From a bacterium (GTDB taxonomy: Bacteria; Bacillota; Bacilli; Lactobacillales; Streptococcaceae), in NCBI GenBank assembly GCA_905221345.1, contig CAJNCW010000001.1:124001-188000 (forward strand): a stretch of 64,000 bases of DNA. Reading direction: 5' to 3'. The position numbers were made by a program, and so were the translations under genes. The notes under the pieces are model-generated. The model did no database searches and was not told where the DNA came from. It saw nothing but the letters and a program-made list of their open reading frames with translations. Every line of letters begins with the position of its first letter. The first letter of the stretch is position 1. This document shows, piece by piece, positions 36,897-47,668 of this stretch.

Positions 36897-37704
36897 ATAT
36901 ATCTGTCAGTGGTGTTGCGGTATCGGGAGAGGTATCGTAAACCTTAAAGTCTACTCCTACGCCCAAACCAGCTTGTGCTAGCTGGTTGACCATGGTCATA
37001 TGAGCCAGTTCTTTGATATTGTTCTCCTTAGACAAATGTCCAAGGTAGATTTTCTTGGTCCGATTTCCCATTGCACGAATCATGGCCTCAGCACCGTCTT
37101 CGTTAGAGAGGTGACCGAGATCAGATAGGATTCGCTGTTTGAGTCGCCAAGCATAAGAACCTGCTCGCAAGATCTCCACATCGTGGTTGGACTCGATGAG
37201 GTAACCATCAGCATTCTCGACAATTCCTGCCATACGGTCGCTGACATAACCTGTATCGGTCAGCATGACAAAACTCTTGTCATCTTTCATAAAACGGTAA
37301 AACTGTGGCGCTGCCGCATCGTGGCTGACCCCAAAACTCTCAATGTCGATATCACCAAAGGTTTTGGTTTTGCCCATTTCAAAGATATGCTTCTGCGAAG
37401 AGTCTACCTTACCGAGGTACTTACTATTTTCCATAGCCTGCCAGGTCTTTTCATTGGCGTAAAGATCCATACCATATTTGCGAGCCAATACACCGACTCC
37501 ATGGATATGGTCGGAATGCTCATGCGTAATCAAAATCGCATCTAGATCCTCAGGTTTGCGGTTGATTTCACTCAAGAGACTGGTAATTTTCTTACCAGAC
37601 AGCCCTGCATCCACTAGGATTTTCTTTTTTGGGGTTTCCAGATAAAAGGAATTTCCACTGGAACCTGATGCTAAAATACTGTATTTAAAGCCTATTTCAC
37701 TCAT
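36895..37704 (-). CDS. vicX: VicX, metallo-beta-lactamase-fold protein of the Vic locus
   Basis: 269-aa MBL-fold hydrolase (YycJ/WalJ type) with the metal motif HEHSDH (H61, H63, D65, H66). The Bacillus relative helps coordinate cell division with DNA replication; in streptococci vicX is the third gene of vicRKX and affects growth and competence. One base separates it from vicK. Confidence 0.96.
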   Translation of the reverse strand: MSEIGFKYSILASGSSGNSFYLETPKKKILVDAGLSGKKITSLLSEINRKPEDLDAILITHEHSDHIHGVGVLARKYGMDLYANEKTWQAMENSKYLGKVDSSQKHIFEMGKTKTFGDIDIESFGVSHDAAAPQFYRFMKDDKSFVMLTDTGYVSDRMAGIVENADGYLIESNHDVEILRAGSYAWRLKQRILSDLGHLSNEDGAEAMIRAMGNRTKKIYLGHLSKENNIKELAHMTMVNQLAQAGLGVGVDFKVYDTSPDTATPLTDI

Positions 37705-37705
37705 T

Positions 37706-39055
37706 CTAGTCTTCTATTTCGTCCTCCCATATTTCTTCTTTTACGGCATCCTTATCATAAGGGAGCACCATGGTAAAGGTTGACCCCTTACCGTATTCAC
37801 TTTTGGCCCAAATAAAGCCATTGTGTTGTTTGATGATTTCTTTTGCGATAGCCAGACCTAGACCAGTTCCACCTTGAGCCCGGCTTCTTGCACGATCCAC
37901 ACGATAAAAGCGGTCGAAAATCTTCGGCAAATCTTGCTTTGGAATACCTAGACCTTGGTCTTTGATGGATAAAATCATCTGATCATCCGTCGTTTTCATG
38001 CTGACAGTGATTTTCCCGCCATCTGGTGAGTACTTGATGGCATTGTTAAGAATGTTATCAATCACCTGGGTCATCTTATCGGTATCAATCTCGATCCAAA
38101 CTGAATTGATAGGATAATCTCTAACCAGCTCATATTTTTTCTCCTCATCCTGACTTCTCATCTTATCAAAGCGGTTGAGGATAAAGGTGATGAAGGCCGT
38201 AAAATTAATCAACTCCACGTCCAGCCGACTACTTGCATTATCAATACGAGAGAGATGCAAGAGGTCTGTCACCATCCGCATCATCCGGTTGGTTTCATCG
38301 AGTGAAACCTTGATAAAATCAGGAGCAACAGGATCATAAAGAGCTCCCTCGTCCAAGGCTTCAAGATAAGATTTAACACTGGTCAAAGGAGTCCGCAACT
38401 CATGGCTGACGTTCGAAACAAAGAGTCTCCGCTCACGCTCTTCCTTCTCCTGCTCGGTCGTATCGTGTAAAACGGCAACCAAACCAGAGATGAAACCAGA
38501 CTCACGACGAATGAGCGCAAAACGAACACGAAGGCTGAGATATTCTCCATTAGCATTTTGGGAATCAATCATCAGCTCAGGAATTTGTGTAATAAGGTCA
38601 CGTAATTCATACTCTTCATCGATTTTGAGCAATTCAAGGATGCTCTTGTTAAGTACATCTTCTTTCTGGACACCCAGCTGCTTCTTGGCCATATCGTTAA
38701 TCATAGTAATCTGACCACGGCGATTGGTTGCAAGAACTCCATCTGTCATATAAGAAAGAATACTGTTAAGCCTTTTTGTTTCTTGCTCCAGATTTTCCTG
38801 CGTTAAACGAATGACCTCAGACAAGTCATTAAGATTATTGGTGATGTTAGTGATTTCAGAGCTTCCCTGCATATCCAAAACTCGAGAATAATCCCCTGCA
38901 ATCAAATCCTTGACCTTTTGATTAATCTGCTTTAGCCGAATATTATCACGGCGATTTTCTAGCAATAGCAAGGTGACCACCAAGATAAAGCCGACTAAAA
39001 TCAAGATAAAGATAAAATCTCTATTCAGAACGCTTTGTTTAATTGCTTCAATCAT
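37706..39055 (-). CDS. vicK: VicK sensor histidine kinase (WalK type)
   Basis: Membrane sensor of the essential WalRK-type system controlling cell-wall hydrolases. The 449-aa protein has a single membrane segment (about 13-32), a HAMP (about 34-85), a PAS domain (about 95-200), the phosphoacceptor H218 in [11 protein letters not shown] and a HATPase_c domain (N-, G-boxes about 330-440). One membrane segment with almost no extracytoplasmic part is the streptococcal form; Bacillus WalK has two. Start overlaps vicR by eight bases. Confidence 0.97.
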   Translation of the reverse strand: MIEAIKQSVLNRDFIFILILVGFILVVTLLLLENRRDNIRLKQINQKVKDLIAGDYSRVLDMQGSSEITNITNNLNDLSEVIRLTQENLEQETKRLNSILSYMTDGVLATNRRGQITMINDMAKKQLGVQKEDVLNKSILELLKIDEEYELRDLITQIPELMIDSQNANGEYLSLRVRFALIRRESGFISGLVAVLHDTTEQEKEERERRLFVSNVSHELRTPLTSVKSYLEALDEGALYDPVAPDFIKVSLDETNRMMRMVTDLLHLSRIDNASSRLDVELINFTAFITFILNRFDKMRSQDEEKKYELVRDYPINSVWIEIDTDKMTQVIDNILNNAIKYSPDGGKITVSMKTTDDQMILSIKDQGLGIPKQDLPKIFDRFYRVDRARSRAQGGTGLGLAIAKEIIKQHNGFIWAKSEYGKGSTFTMVLPYDKDAVKEEIWEDEIED

Positions 39056-39755
39056 TATTTCTCATATAGTAACCCACACCACGACGTGTGAGGATGTATT
39101 CTGGACGGCTTGGAGTGTCTTCGATTTTTTCACGCAAACGTCGGATGGTCACGTCCACTGTACGAACATCACCGAAATAATCATAGCCCCAAACAGTCTC
39201 AAGCAAGTGTTCACGAGTAATGACTTGACCAATGTGAGAGGCCAAGTGGTACAAAAGTTCAAACTCACGGTGGGTCAAATCTAATTCCTCACCATATTTC
39301 TTAGCTACATAAGCATCTGGAACGATTTCCAAATCGCCAATCTGAAGGGGTTGGGATTTCTTTTCATCAGTTTCTTGACTATCCACTGAAGCGAGGTCTG
39401 TACGACGGAGTAAAGCCTTCACACGCGCTTGCAACTCACGATTTGAGAAGGGTTTGGTCACATAATCATCTGCCCCAAGTTCTAAACCGATAACCTTGTC
39501 AAACTCGCTATCCTTGGCCGATAACATAATGATTGGAACACTGCTAGTCTTACGAATGGTCTTAGCAACTTCTAAACCATCAATTTCAGGAAGCATCAAA
39601 TCTAGGATAATAATATCTGGTTGCTCCACCTCAAATAGCTCGATGGCTTCTCTACCATTAAAGGCTGTTACAACCTCATAGCCTTCCTTGGTCATATTGA
39701 ACTTAATAATATCTGAGATTGGTTTCTCATCATCTACAATTAATATTTTTTTCAT
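39048..39755 (-). CDS. vicR: VicR response regulator (WalR type)
   Basis: OmpR-family regulator of peptidoglycan hydrolases such as PcsB. The 235-aa protein begins [10 protein letters not shown] (ATG 39755, AAAGGTG site), with phosphoacceptor D52, T/K switch residues, and a C-terminal winged helix (about 135-233). Longer upstream frame lacks a site. Own extended -10 at 39778; mutY lies upstream on the same strand with no visible terminator, so read-through is possible. Confidence 0.97.
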   Translation of the reverse strand: MKKILIVDDEKPISDIIKFNMTKEGYEVVTAFNGREAIELFEVEQPDIIILDLMLPEIDGLEVAKTIRKTSSVPIIMLSAKDSEFDKVIGLELGADDYVTKPFSNRELQARVKALLRRTDLASVDSQETDEKKSQPLQIGDLEIVPDAYVAKKYGEELDLTHREFELLYHLASHIGQVITREHLLETVWGYDYFGDVRTVDVTIRRLREKIEDTPSRPEYILTRRGVGYYMRNND

Positions 39756-39777
39756 ATGTTCACCTTTTTCTTTATCT

Positions 39778-39786
39778 ATTATAACA
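39778..39786 (-). promoter_or_regulatory. vicRKX promoter (extended -10)
   Basis: TGT-TATAAT on the minus strand, about 23 bases before the vicR start. No strong -35. Confidence 0.65.
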
Positions 39787-39812
39787 AAAAAATGTAAAGA
39801 AGACACAAATGG

Positions 39813-40991
39813 CTAATATCGGCCCTCATCTTCAAGAGCCGTTTTATAAGCCTGCCAAATTTTTTGTTGAGGTTTAGCAAATGGATAATCAGAAAATTCC
39901 TGAGGAGAAACCCAGCGAATTTCTCTGTCATCAAATTGTTTCGAATCTGTCACCTGACCTGCTAGAATTTGAATGTGCCATTTCCGGTGACTAAAAACAT
40001 GCTTGACTTGATCAAATACTTGATGGGACCAATTAACTTCTAAATCATAATCCTGCTCAAAACTTTCTTGGGGTGTTGGACCGAAAGTAACGCTTTTTTC
40101 AGCGACCTGAGCAAACAGATTCAGCTGTGCCTCTTCCTGTGAAAACTCCTCTACTTCTATCAAAGGAAAATGCCAAAAACTAGCTAACAGTTTCTCGCTT
40201 TCATTTTTCTCGAGTAGATATTGATCTTGATTATTGCGCACAACCAAAGCCTTGAGATAGATTGGGAGAGGCTTTTTCTTAGGTTCTTTAATTGGATAAG
40301 AATCCATAGTTCCATTCTGATACGCTGCACTAAAGTCCTTAACAGGGCTTTCTTTTGGTCGAGGATTAACTGGCGCCTCTATGTCAGACCCCAAGTCCAT
40401 CAAGGCTTGATTAAAGTCTCCCGGCCGCTCTGGATCAATCAAGATTTCCATCATGGCTTGGAAAATCTTTCGATTGCTGGGAACTCCGATATCATGATTA
40501 ACCTCAAACAAGCGCGCTAAAACTCGCATGACATTGCCATCAACCGCCGGCTCAGGCAAATTAAAAGCGATACTGGAAATAGCTCCCGCAGTGTAAGGGC
40601 CAATCCCTTTCAAACTAGAAATTCCTTCATAGGTGTTTGGAAATCGACCACCAAAGTCAGCCATAATCTGCTGGGCTGCTTTCTGCATGTTGCGAACTCG
40701 GGAGTAATATCCCAACCCCTCCCATGCTTTTAGCAAACGCTCTTCAGGAGCATTCGCCAAACTTTCTACAGTTGGAAACCAGTCCAAGAATCGTTCATAG
40801 TAGGGAATAACTGTCTCTACTCTAGTCTGTTGGAGCATAATTTCAGAAACCCAGATATGATAAGGATTTTTACTTCTACGCCAAGGCAAATCTCGCTTGT
40901 TTTCATCATACCAGTTGAGGAGTTTCTCACGAAATGAAATGATCTTCTCCTCTGGCCACATCTCAACGCCGTATTCTTTCAAATCTAACAT
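39813..40991 (-). CDS. mutY: A/G-specific adenine glycosylase lacking the iron-sulfur cluster
   Basis: Removes adenine paired with 8-oxoguanine. The 392-aa protein has the HhH-GPD fold with catalytic E50 (VSEIMLQQT), the hairpin LKGIGPYTAGA (127-137) and catalytic D151 (AVDGN), and a C-terminal Nudix-like 8-oxoG-recognition domain (about 245-385). The C-x6-C-x2-C-x5-C cluster loop is fully replaced: E205, P212, S215 and S221 occupy the four positions with spacing kept. No ribosome site; TGT-TATACT ends six bases before the ATG. Works with MutX (7001-7465) in the GO pathway. Confidence 0.95.
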   Translation of the reverse strand: MLDLKEYGVEMWPEEKIISFREKLLNWYDENKRDLPWRRSKNPYHIWVSEIMLQQTRVETVIPYYERFLDWFPTVESLANAPEERLLKAWEGLGYYSRVRNMQKAAQQIMADFGGRFPNTYEGISSLKGIGPYTAGAISSIAFNLPEPAVDGNVMRVLARLFEVNHDIGVPSNRKIFQAMMEILIDPERPGDFNQALMDLGSDIEAPVNPRPKESPVKDFSAAYQNGTMDSYPIKEPKKKPLPIYLKALVVRNNQDQYLLEKNESEKLLASFWHFPLIEVEEFSQEEAQLNLFAQVAEKSVTFGPTPQESFEQDYDLEVNWSHQVFDQVKHVFSHRKWHIQILAGQVTDSKQFDDREIRWVSPQEFSDYPFAKPQQKIWQAYKTALEDEGRY

Positions 40992-40997
40992 ATATCT

Positions 40998-41006
40998 AGT
41001 ATAACA
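40998..41006 (-). promoter_or_regulatory. Extended -10 placed for a leaderless mutY transcript
   Basis: TGT-TATACT on the minus strand, six bases before the ATG at 40991. Confidence 0.6.
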
Positions 41007-41038
41007 TAGAAGCTCCTAACTGTCCTTTTCTCAGTACT

Positions 41039-41068
41039 AAAAAGCCCCTTCCTTTAGTAGAAGAGACT
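41039..41068 (-). terminator. pta terminator
   Basis: On the minus strand AGTCTCTTC, eight-base loop, GAAGGGGCT (two G-U pairs), then five T's; just past the stop at 41076. Confidence 0.75.
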
Positions 41069-41075
41069 CCATTTC

Positions 41076-42050
41076 TTATTGATTGATTGCTTGAGCTGCT
41101 GTGATGAGAGTTAATTTATAAACATCATCTGGGTTACATCCACGTGATAGATCGTTGACTGGTTTATTCAATCCTTGTAGAACGGGACCGATAGCTGCAA
41201 AACCACCTAGGCGTTCAGCTATTTTGTAGCCGATATTTCCTGCCTCGATACCTGGGAAGATGAAGACATTTGCTTGACCTGCTACATTGCTCCCTGGAGC
41301 TTTTAGGGCTGCGGTTTCTGGGACAAAGGCTGCGTCAAATTGCAATTCTCCATCAATCTCAAGGTCAGGACGTAAATCATGTGCCAGTTTAGTTGCTTCA
41401 ACCACCTTATCAACACTATCACCAAAACCAGAACCTTTTGTAGAATAACTCAACATAGCGATTTTTGGTTGAATTCCAAACATTTTGGCAGTAATCGCTG
41501 AGTTGATAGCAATTTCAGCCAAAGCTTCTGCATCAGGATTGATATTAAGGGCACAGTCACCAAACAAGTATCGTTCTGTACCACGCACCATAAGAAAAGC
41601 ACCTGAAGTACGAGTAACATTTGGACGCGTTTTGATAATTTGAAGAGCTGGACGAACTGTTGAAGCTGTTGAGTGAATAGCACCTGATACCATTCCATCT
41701 ACCAATCCCATATAGACAAGCATAACACCAAAGTAGTTGACATCTTCTAGTAGGATCTGACGTGCTTCTTCTTCCGACATTTTTCCTTTACGACGTTCTA
41801 CGAGCGCAACCACCATGTCTTCAAATTGAGGATAATGATGTGGATCAATCACTTCATAACCATCCATGATCCCTTCGATTTCAAGATAAATTTTAATTTT
41901 TGCAGGATTTCCAAGCAAAACAGGAACAACTTCTGTTTCTTTTACCAAGCGTTTCGTTGCTTGAAGGATACGTGGTTCTTCCCCTTCAGGGAGAACGATA
42001 CGAGCATTTTTGCCAACTAGGTTGGCTTTGAGACTTTCAAAAACTTCCAT
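41076..42050 (-). CDS. pta: Phosphate acetyltransferase
   Basis: Converts acetyl-CoA and phosphate to acetyl phosphate, which acetate kinase uses to make ATP. The 324-aa protein is the short single-domain Pta/EutD form, with the typical RIVLPEGEEPRILQA N-terminus, MVSGAIHSTASTVRPALQIIKT and a C-terminal LSRGCNPDDVY. AAAGGAG precedes the ATG. It uses acetyl-CoA made by the dehydrogenase complex at 1-4159. It follows rluD by 43 bases but is likely separate or a distal operon gene. Confidence 0.96.
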   Translation of the reverse strand: MEVFESLKANLVGKNARIVLPEGEEPRILQATKRLVKETEVVPVLLGNPAKIKIYLEIEGIMDGYEVIDPHHYPQFEDMVVALVERRKGKMSEEEARQILLEDVNYFGVMLVYMGLVDGMVSGAIHSTASTVRPALQIIKTRPNVTRTSGAFLMVRGTERYLFGDCALNINPDAEALAEIAINSAITAKMFGIQPKIAMLSYSTKGSGFGDSVDKVVEATKLAHDLRPDLEIDGELQFDAAFVPETAALKAPGSNVAGQANVFIFPGIEAGNIGYKIAERLGGFAAIGPVLQGLNKPVNDLSRGCNPDDVYKLTLITAAQAINQ

Positions 42051-42093
42051 GAGTTTTCTCCTTTAAGAAAATAAATTATACTCCAAATAGATA

Positions 42094-42990
42094 CTAAAGA
42101 GTATTAGTTGATAACTGAGTAATAAGATTGCTGAAATCATCCGGTAAGGGGCTTTCTAGTTGCAAATCTTGCTCTAGAAAAGGATGATAAAAAGATAAAT
42201 AATGACAATGCAAGGCCTGTCGCTGAATGCCATCGTCCAGACTACCACCATACAAGTCATCGCCCAACAAGGGGAAGCCAATATGAGAAAAATGCACTCG
42301 GATCTGATGAGTTCGACCAGTATGCAGGCGAATATCGACTAGGTGAATATTTCCATAAGACGCTACAACTTTGTAAGATGTATGGGCGTATTTTCCACCT
42401 TTGGCAACTCGTCTCGTGATAATGGAGTCCACATCACGCGCAATCGGGGCAATAATTTCCCCTTCTGGCTCCAAACCCCCATCGCCCTTAACCAAAGCGA
42501 AATACCGTTTTTCGATAGACTTTCGTTGCAGTTGCTTGTCTAAACGTGCATGAGCATAACCGTGTTTGGCAAAAAGCATCAAACCAGAAGTATCTCTATC
42601 AAGCCTGGTCACAATGTGAACCTGCTGATTTTCATAGTTCTGCTTGATATAGTAGCCCTTGATAAAATTGGCAATGGTATTGGAATGATTGACACTGGGG
42701 ATAGAAGCTACTCCATAAGGCTTATTCAAAACCAGAAAATGGTCATCCTCATATAAGATATCGAGTGGTCGATCAATTGCTTCAAGAGTTTCAAAGCCTT
42801 CCTCTGCTGGAATATCGATGGTCACCCTGTCTCCAACATCTAAGAGATACGTTGCATTCTGAGATTGGTCATTAACCAGAATAGCCCCACCTCGGAACTT
42901 AATCTTTGCCAAAAGTCCCTTAGAAACCTCGTGTTTCTTGAGAAATGTTTTGACTTTGACGTGCTCATCTGCGATAAATTCAAACCTCAT
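42094..42990 (-). CDS. RluA-family pseudouridine synthase
   Basis: Modifies uridine in 23S rRNA or tRNA. The 298-aa protein has an S4-like N-terminal part (about 10-60) and the catalytic motif [12 protein letters not shown] (Asp in RLD). [11 protein letters not shown] further on completes the family signature. The start overlaps nadK by four bases, forming a relQ-nadK-rlu series found in many streptococci. Which site it modifies (RluD- or YjbO-like) is not decidable here. Confidence 0.93.
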   Translation of the reverse strand: MRFEFIADEHVKVKTFLKKHEVSKGLLAKIKFRGGAILVNDQSQNATYLLDVGDRVTIDIPAEEGFETLEAIDRPLDILYEDDHFLVLNKPYGVASIPSVNHSNTIANFIKGYYIKQNYENQQVHIVTRLDRDTSGLMLFAKHGYAHARLDKQLQRKSIEKRYFALVKGDGGLEPEGEIIAPIARDVDSIITRRVAKGGKYAHTSYKVVASYGNIHLVDIRLHTGRTHQIRVHFSHIGFPLLGDDLYGGSLDDGIQRQALHCHYLSFYHPFLEQDLQLESPLPDDFSNLITQLSTNTL

Positions 42991-43805
42991 TCGTCCACCT
43001 CGCCGATGAAGGCATCTTTGACACGATTCCAGAAACTAGTGTGACTTGGTGTCGCTACGAAGTGAATCTTGTGATGGTCGATTTGATACTCAATCCGTTC
43101 GATATTACGAAAGGAATAGACGCTGTTATCGACTGATATCGTGTGGTAATCATTGCGTGTCGGCAAGAGTTCAATCTTATCTTTTTTTGGAATGATGATT
43201 GATGATCCCAACGTTCGATAGACTCTGTTGTTAAGACTCGCTATTTCAGTCAACTGCAAGGCTTCAATGGTAGGATGCAAGACAGCTCCACCCAAGGACT
43301 TGTTATAGGCAGTGCTTCCAGTCGGGGTTGAAACAGTTACTCCATCTCCTCGAAATCTCTCAAACGGAACATGGTTAATGATGATATCCGCAACCATGGT
43401 GCGATCCGATCGACGGATGCTAGCTTCATTTAAGGCACGAAAGGTTTTCACTTCACCATTTTCAAGTGTTACCCTGACATTCAAAACAGGATAGGAAACC
43501 TTGGCACCAGTATCTAATAGGAGATTGGTCACCAACTGGTCCAACTCAAAATCTCGATAATCTGTGTAGAATCCCAAATGCCCTGTATGAACACCTACAA
43601 AACGAACCTTGTCTAACTGATTCTCATACTTGTGAAAGGCAGACAAAAGCATCCCGTCGCCACCAATCGAAATGACGATGTCGGGATTGGTATCGTTCAA
43701 TATAAAATGTTGTTTCTTCAGTTTTTCCCTCAGCTCGTACAAAACCTTCTGACTCTGCGGTTTTCTATTTGCTATGAGGTCTACTCGCTTACCTGTATTC
43801 TTCAT
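42987..43805 (-). CDS. nadK: NAD kinase
   Basis: Phosphorylates NAD+ to NADP+. The 272-aa protein (ATG 43805) shows the GGDG motif at 48-51, the NE-like LNEASIRR segment and [18 protein letters not shown] four codons earlier (43817) has a closer AGGAA site, so the true start may be there. Overlaps relQ by 17 bases and the pseudouridine synthase by four. Confidence 0.95.
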   Translation of the reverse strand: MKNTGKRVDLIANRKPQSQKVLYELREKLKKQHFILNDTNPDIVISIGGDGMLLSAFHKYENQLDKVRFVGVHTGHLGFYTDYRDFELDQLVTNLLLDTGAKVSYPVLNVRVTLENGEVKTFRALNEASIRRSDRTMVADIIINHVPFERFRGDGVTVSTPTGSTAYNKSLGGAVLHPTIEALQLTEIASLNNRVYRTLGSSIIIPKKDKIELLPTRNDYHTISVDNSVYSFRNIERIEYQIDHHKIHFVATPSHTSFWNRVKDAFIGEVDE

Positions 43806-44460
43806 CTGTATCGTCACTATTTCCTACACCATCGTTTAGTTTTCTACTCAAAGGATCAAAAAGCGCCTGCGCTTCCTGGATATCGTCACGAATTTTACCC
43901 ATTTCTTCGTCCAGTTGATGGGCTATTTTTGCCGTAATTTCCAGTCTTTTCTTGATTTCCTCTGGAAAATCCCCCTGATACTTATAATTGAGTGAGTGTT
44001 CAATCGTAGCCCAAAAATTCATGGCTAATGTCCGTATTTGAATCTCCGCCAAAATCGTCTTAGCCCCGTTAATTGTATCAACCGTGTATTCGATAACCAC
44101 ATGATAAGAACGATAACCTGAAGCCTTCCGATGAGTGATATAATCCCGTTCTTGAATGACTCTCATATCTTGACGCTTACGTAAAATTTCAACTACCTCT
44201 TTAACGTCATCAACAAACTGAACCATTACACGTAAGCCCGCAATATCCTGCAAGTCATTTTCCAAAGTTGCATAAGTAATTCCTCGACGAGCCATCTTTT
44301 CTTTGATACTTTCAATCGGTTTGACACGACCCGTTACAAACTCAATCGGAGAATGCTTGTTTTGCTTACGATACTGTTTGCGAATCCCCCGAAGTTTAAT
44401 CTTCAATTCACCTACAGCCTGAATGTAAGGATCTAAAAATTCTTCCCATTCTATGGTCAT
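43789..44460 (-). CDS. relQ: Small alarmone synthetase RelQ
   Basis: Single-domain (p)ppGpp synthetase, expressed under cell-wall stress and not dependent on ribosome binding. The 223-aa protein begins MTIEWEEFL (ATG 44460, AGGGAG site); the synthetase signature includes [11 protein letters not shown] and [24 protein letters not shown]. No hydrolase domain. First gene of relQ-nadK-rlu, divergent from the CYTH gene. Confidence 0.95.
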   Translation of the reverse strand: MTIEWEEFLDPYIQAVGELKIKLRGIRKQYRKQNKHSPIEFVTGRVKPIESIKEKMARRGITYATLENDLQDIAGLRVMVQFVDDVKEVVEILRKRQDMRVIQERDYITHRKASGYRSYHVVIEYTVDTINGAKTILAEIQIRTLAMNFWATIEHSLNYKYQGDFPEEIKKRLEITAKIAHQLDEEMGKIRDDIQEAQALFDPLSRKLNDGVGNSDDTDEEYR

Positions 44461-44588
44461 ACTTTCTCCCTTGTAATGTTTGATTGCTCTGTCGAAAATC
44501 TTTGATTTTTTCAGTACATTCGTATACAATAAATACATTGTCCATTATACCATAAATCGCTTTCAAAGATATAGAAAAGGTTGAAAAA

Positions 44589-45158
44589 ATGAAACATTTA
44601 GAAATAGAATTGAAAACACTACTGAAAAAAGAGGAATACGATCATCTAAAAAAACAGTTTTCCCATATCCAACCCGTCCTTCAGAAAAACTACTACATTG
44701 ATACGCCAGATTTCAAATTGCGTGAAAAGAAGGTTGCCATGCGCATTCGCACCTTTTCAGATTGGGCGGAATTGACCTTGAAAGTGCCTCAAACTGTAGG
44801 AAATATGGAATACAATCAGAAACTGAATCTTACAGAAGCTGAATCTTACCTGGAAAAACAAAAACTACCTCAAGGGCTCGTTTTAGAAAAGCTCGCTAAG
44901 ATTGGTATTGAAAGCCATGACTGGCTTGTTTTAGGCTGCCTTTCAACCCTTCGTTACGAAACGAAAACAGAAATTGGCTTAATGGCGTTAGATGAAAGTC
45001 AATACTTTGACCAGACGGACTATGAACTCGAGCTTGAAGTCACCGACCATGAAAAAGGGAAAGCCGATTTTCAGAGATTTTTAGATGACAATCAGATAAC
45101 TTATCAGAAAGCTCCTTCAAAATTAATTCGTTTTATTAAAAGCATGAAAAAATGCTGA
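44589..45158 (+). CDS. CYTH-domain triphosphate tunnel protein
   Basis: 189-aa member of the CYTH/ThTPase-like family that hydrolyses tripolyphosphate or thiamine triphosphate. The N-terminal ExExK metal/phosphate motif is IELKTLL (EIELK at residues 5-9), and alternating basic/acidic beta strands (RIRTF, ELTLKVP, YELELEV) make the tunnel. A site AAAAGG precedes the ATG. Divergent from relQ, which is a common pairing in Firmicutes; a functional tie to nucleotide alarmones has been suggested but is not shown. Confidence 0.92.
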   Translation: MKHLEIELKTLLKKEEYDHLKKQFSHIQPVLQKNYYIDTPDFKLREKKVAMRIRTFSDWAELTLKVPQTVGNMEYNQKLNLTEAESYLEKQKLPQGLVLEKLAKIGIESHDWLVLGCLSTLRYETKTEIGLMALDESQYFDQTDYELELEVTDHEKGKADFQRFLDDNQITYQKAPSKLIRFIKSMKKC

Positions 45159-45225
45159 AATAATCTCCTTTTTTTGGTAAAATAATAAAGATAAAATAAT
45201 TTGAGTTTACAGAGGACGGTCTATA

Positions 45226-46185
45226 ATGTCAGATAGAAACAACATGAAACTTTTCGCACTTAACTCCAATCATGAAATTGCGCAAAAAATTGCTGAAACG
45301 GTTGGTGTACCTCTCGGAAAATTATCTTCTCGTCAATTTTCTGATGGAGAAATCCAAGTCAACATCGAGGAGAGTGTTCGTGGTTATGATGTCTACATCA
45401 TCCAATCAACTAGCTACCCTGTTAACAATCATTTGATGGAGTTACTAATTATGGTTGATGCCTGCGTTCGTGCAAGTGCCCATAGTATCAACGTTGTACT
45501 TCCTTATTTTGGTTATGCACGTCAAGATCGTATCGCTTCTTCTCGCGAACCCCTCACTGCAAAACTCGTTGCTAATATGCTCGTCAAAGCAGGTGTTAGC
45601 CGTGTTCTAACGCTTGATTTACACGCCGTTCAGGTGCAAGGTTTCTTTGACATCCCTGTAGACAATCTTTATACAATTCCTCTTTTTGCTAAACACTATT
45701 GTGACAAGGGCTTACTTGGACCAGATGTGGTTGTTGTTAGCCCTAAAAACTCTGGTGTCAAGCGCGCTCGTAGCTTAGCTGAATACCTAGATGCACCAAT
45801 CGCAATCATCGACTATGCTCAAGATGACTCAGAGCGGAGCCAAGGCTATATCATTGGAGATGTTGAGGGCAAGAAGGCTATCTTAATTGATGATATCCTA
45901 AACACTGGTCGTACTTTCTCAGAAGCGGCAAAAATCGTTGAGCGTGAAGGTGCAACTGAAATCTATGCAGTATCCAGTCATGGTCTCTTTGTAGAAGGCG
46001 CTGCTGATCTTCTTGATGCTACTAACATCAAAGAAATCCTTGTGACAGACTCAGTAGCCACAAAAGAAAAAACTCCGAAAAATGTGTGCTACATTACCGC
46101 TAGCGAATTGATCGGTGATGCGATTGTCCGCATCCACGAAAGAAAACCAGTCAGCCCACTCTTTGCATACAACAAAAAGAAATAA
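45226..46185 (+). CDS. prs: Ribose-phosphate pyrophosphokinase
   Basis: Makes PRPP for nucleotide, His and NAD synthesis. The 319-aa protein shows the class I pattern: [14 protein letters not shown] near the N-terminus, [17 protein letters not shown] (PRPP-synthase signature), and the PRPP-binding [17 protein letters not shown] precedes the ATG. It leads prs-NifS-like-DUF1831-DUF4649, ending at the terminator 47876-47902. Confidence 0.96.
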   Translation: MSDRNNMKLFALNSNHEIAQKIAETVGVPLGKLSSRQFSDGEIQVNIEESVRGYDVYIIQSTSYPVNNHLMELLIMVDACVRASAHSINVVLPYFGYARQDRIASSREPLTAKLVANMLVKAGVSRVLTLDLHAVQVQGFFDIPVDNLYTIPLFAKHYCDKGLLGPDVVVVSPKNSGVKRARSLAEYLDAPIAIIDYAQDDSERSQGYIIGDVEGKKAILIDDILNTGRTFSEAAKIVEREGATEIYAVSSHGLFVEGAADLLDATNIKEILVTDSVATKEKTPKNVCYITASELIGDAIVRIHERKPVSPLFAYNKKK

Positions 46186-46194
46186 GGTGATTCT

Positions 46195-47310
46195 TTGATT
46201 TATTTGGACAATGCTGCTACGACTCCTATGTCAGCGACAGCCATAACAGCAATGACCAAGGTCATGCAAGAAACCCATGGGAATCCTTCTAGTATTCATA
46301 GTCATGGTCGTCAGGCTGGTAAACTGCTCCGTGAAGCGCGTCAAGAATTAGCCCACTTACTAGGAACCAAACCTCAACATATCTTTTTCACATCTGGTGG
46401 TACAGAAAGTAACAATACAGCTATTATCGGCTATTGTCTCCGCCATCAAGAACGTGGAAAACATATCATCACAACGGCTATTGAACACCATTCTGTACTT
46501 GAGACTATCGATTACCTGGTACAATATTTTGGCTTTGAAGTAACCATCATCCAACCAGTGAATCAAGAAATCACTGCACAGCAAATTCAAGAAGCTTTAC
46601 GTGACGATACTATTCTCGTTTCCACCATGTATGCTAATAATGAAACCGGCAGTCTCTTACCTATCGCTGAGATTGGGCGTGTTTTAAAAGAGCATCCTGC
46701 TGCTTATCATGTAGATGCTGTTCAAGCTATCGGGAAAATTCCTATCCAGCCCGAGGAATTGGGAATTGATTTCCTCAGTGCTTCTGCCCACAAATTCCAT
46801 GGACCAAAAGGAGTCGGATTTCTTTACGCTTCTTCAGCGGACTTTGATTCCTACCTTCATGGTGGGGACCAAGAACAAAAGAAACGGGCTGGAACAGAAA
46901 ATCTTGCTGCCATTGTAGGCATGGTTGCTGCTCTCAAAGAAGATTTAAATGACCAAGCTAAGCATTACCAAAAACTAAGTGCACTCAAATCTACTTTTCT
47001 AGAAGAAATTGCAGGTCTCAACTACTATCTCAATGAAAGCCAACACCAACTTCCTTATGTTTTCAACATTGGCTTTCCTGGTCAAAAAAATGACTTACTC
47101 TTGCTTCGGTTAGACCTTGAAGGAATTTCAATTTCTACGGGTTCTGCTTGTACTGCTGGTGTTGTACAAACCAGTCATGTGCTTGAAGCATTTTATGGAC
47201 CAGATTCGCATCGTTTGAAAGAATCTGTCCGTATCAGTCTGTCTCCTCTTAATACTGAGGAGGAACTGAAACAACTGGCACAAACCTTAAAAAATATTAT
47301 TGGAGATTAA
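46195..47310 (+). CDS. Cysteine desulfurase (NifS/IscS-like)
   Basis: PLP-dependent release of sulfur from cysteine, probably for tRNA thiolation or other sulfur transfer. The 371-aa protein begins MIYLDNAATT from a TTG codon with AAGGTG upstream. PLP lysine K200 is in SASAHKFHG and the active C319 in STGSACTAG. It follows prs by nine bases. The separate suf operon usually has its own SufS, so this is the second, NifS-like enzyme. Confidence 0.94.
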   Translation: MIYLDNAATTPMSATAITAMTKVMQETHGNPSSIHSHGRQAGKLLREARQELAHLLGTKPQHIFFTSGGTESNNTAIIGYCLRHQERGKHIITTAIEHHSVLETIDYLVQYFGFEVTIIQPVNQEITAQQIQEALRDDTILVSTMYANNETGSLLPIAEIGRVLKEHPAAYHVDAVQAIGKIPIQPEELGIDFLSASAHKFHGPKGVGFLYASSADFDSYLHGGDQEQKKRAGTENLAAIVGMVAALKEDLNDQAKHYQKLSALKSTFLEEIAGLNYYLNESQHQLPYVFNIGFPGQKNDLLLLRLDLEGISISTGSACTAGVVQTSHVLEAFYGPDSHRLKESVRISLSPLNTEEELKQLAQTLKNIIGD

Positions 47311-47314
47311 TCTA

Positions 47315-47662
47315 ATGGCATTTGAAAAAACCATTAAACTACAAAACTGCCGCTACGACTATACACTTAGCCCATCTGTCAAAAAATTCACACTAAAAGA
47401 CAATACTTTCTTTGAAACAAAGGTAGGAAACTATGAACTGACTCGTCTACTTGAAAAAGTTCCCAACAGCGGTGAAGGTTTCCAACTAAAAATTATCATT
47501 AACAAGGAACTTACTGGAGCCAAGCTTAACATCACTGACAAATCTGGTCTACGTTTGGTCAATATCTTTAAATCAGAAGATCACCATATCCACCAAGAAA
47601 AATTCTACTTCCTCATGGACAGTCTTGTAGAACGCGGAATCTTCACAAAAGAAGAGAGATGA
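47315..47662 (+). CDS. DUF1831 protein
   Basis: 115-aa small protein of a conserved lactobacillales family of unknown function. It has a beta-rich fold with no motif I can assign. The ATG at 47315 has GGAG upstream at good distance. Always next to the desulfurase in related genomes, so a role as its partner is plausible; this is inference. Confidence 0.88.
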   Translation: MAFEKTIKLQNCRYDYTLSPSVKKFTLKDNTFFETKVGNYELTRLLEKVPNSGEGFQLKIIINKELTGAKLNITDKSGLRLVNIFKSEDHHIHQEKFYFLMDSLVERGIFTKEER

Positions 47663-47668
47663 TTGGCT

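Noticed and set aside
43806..43817. GTG start for nadK four codons upstream
   Set aside because: It has a slightly nearer AGGAA site, but the ATG gives the usual 272-aa streptococcal protein; left as an alternative.
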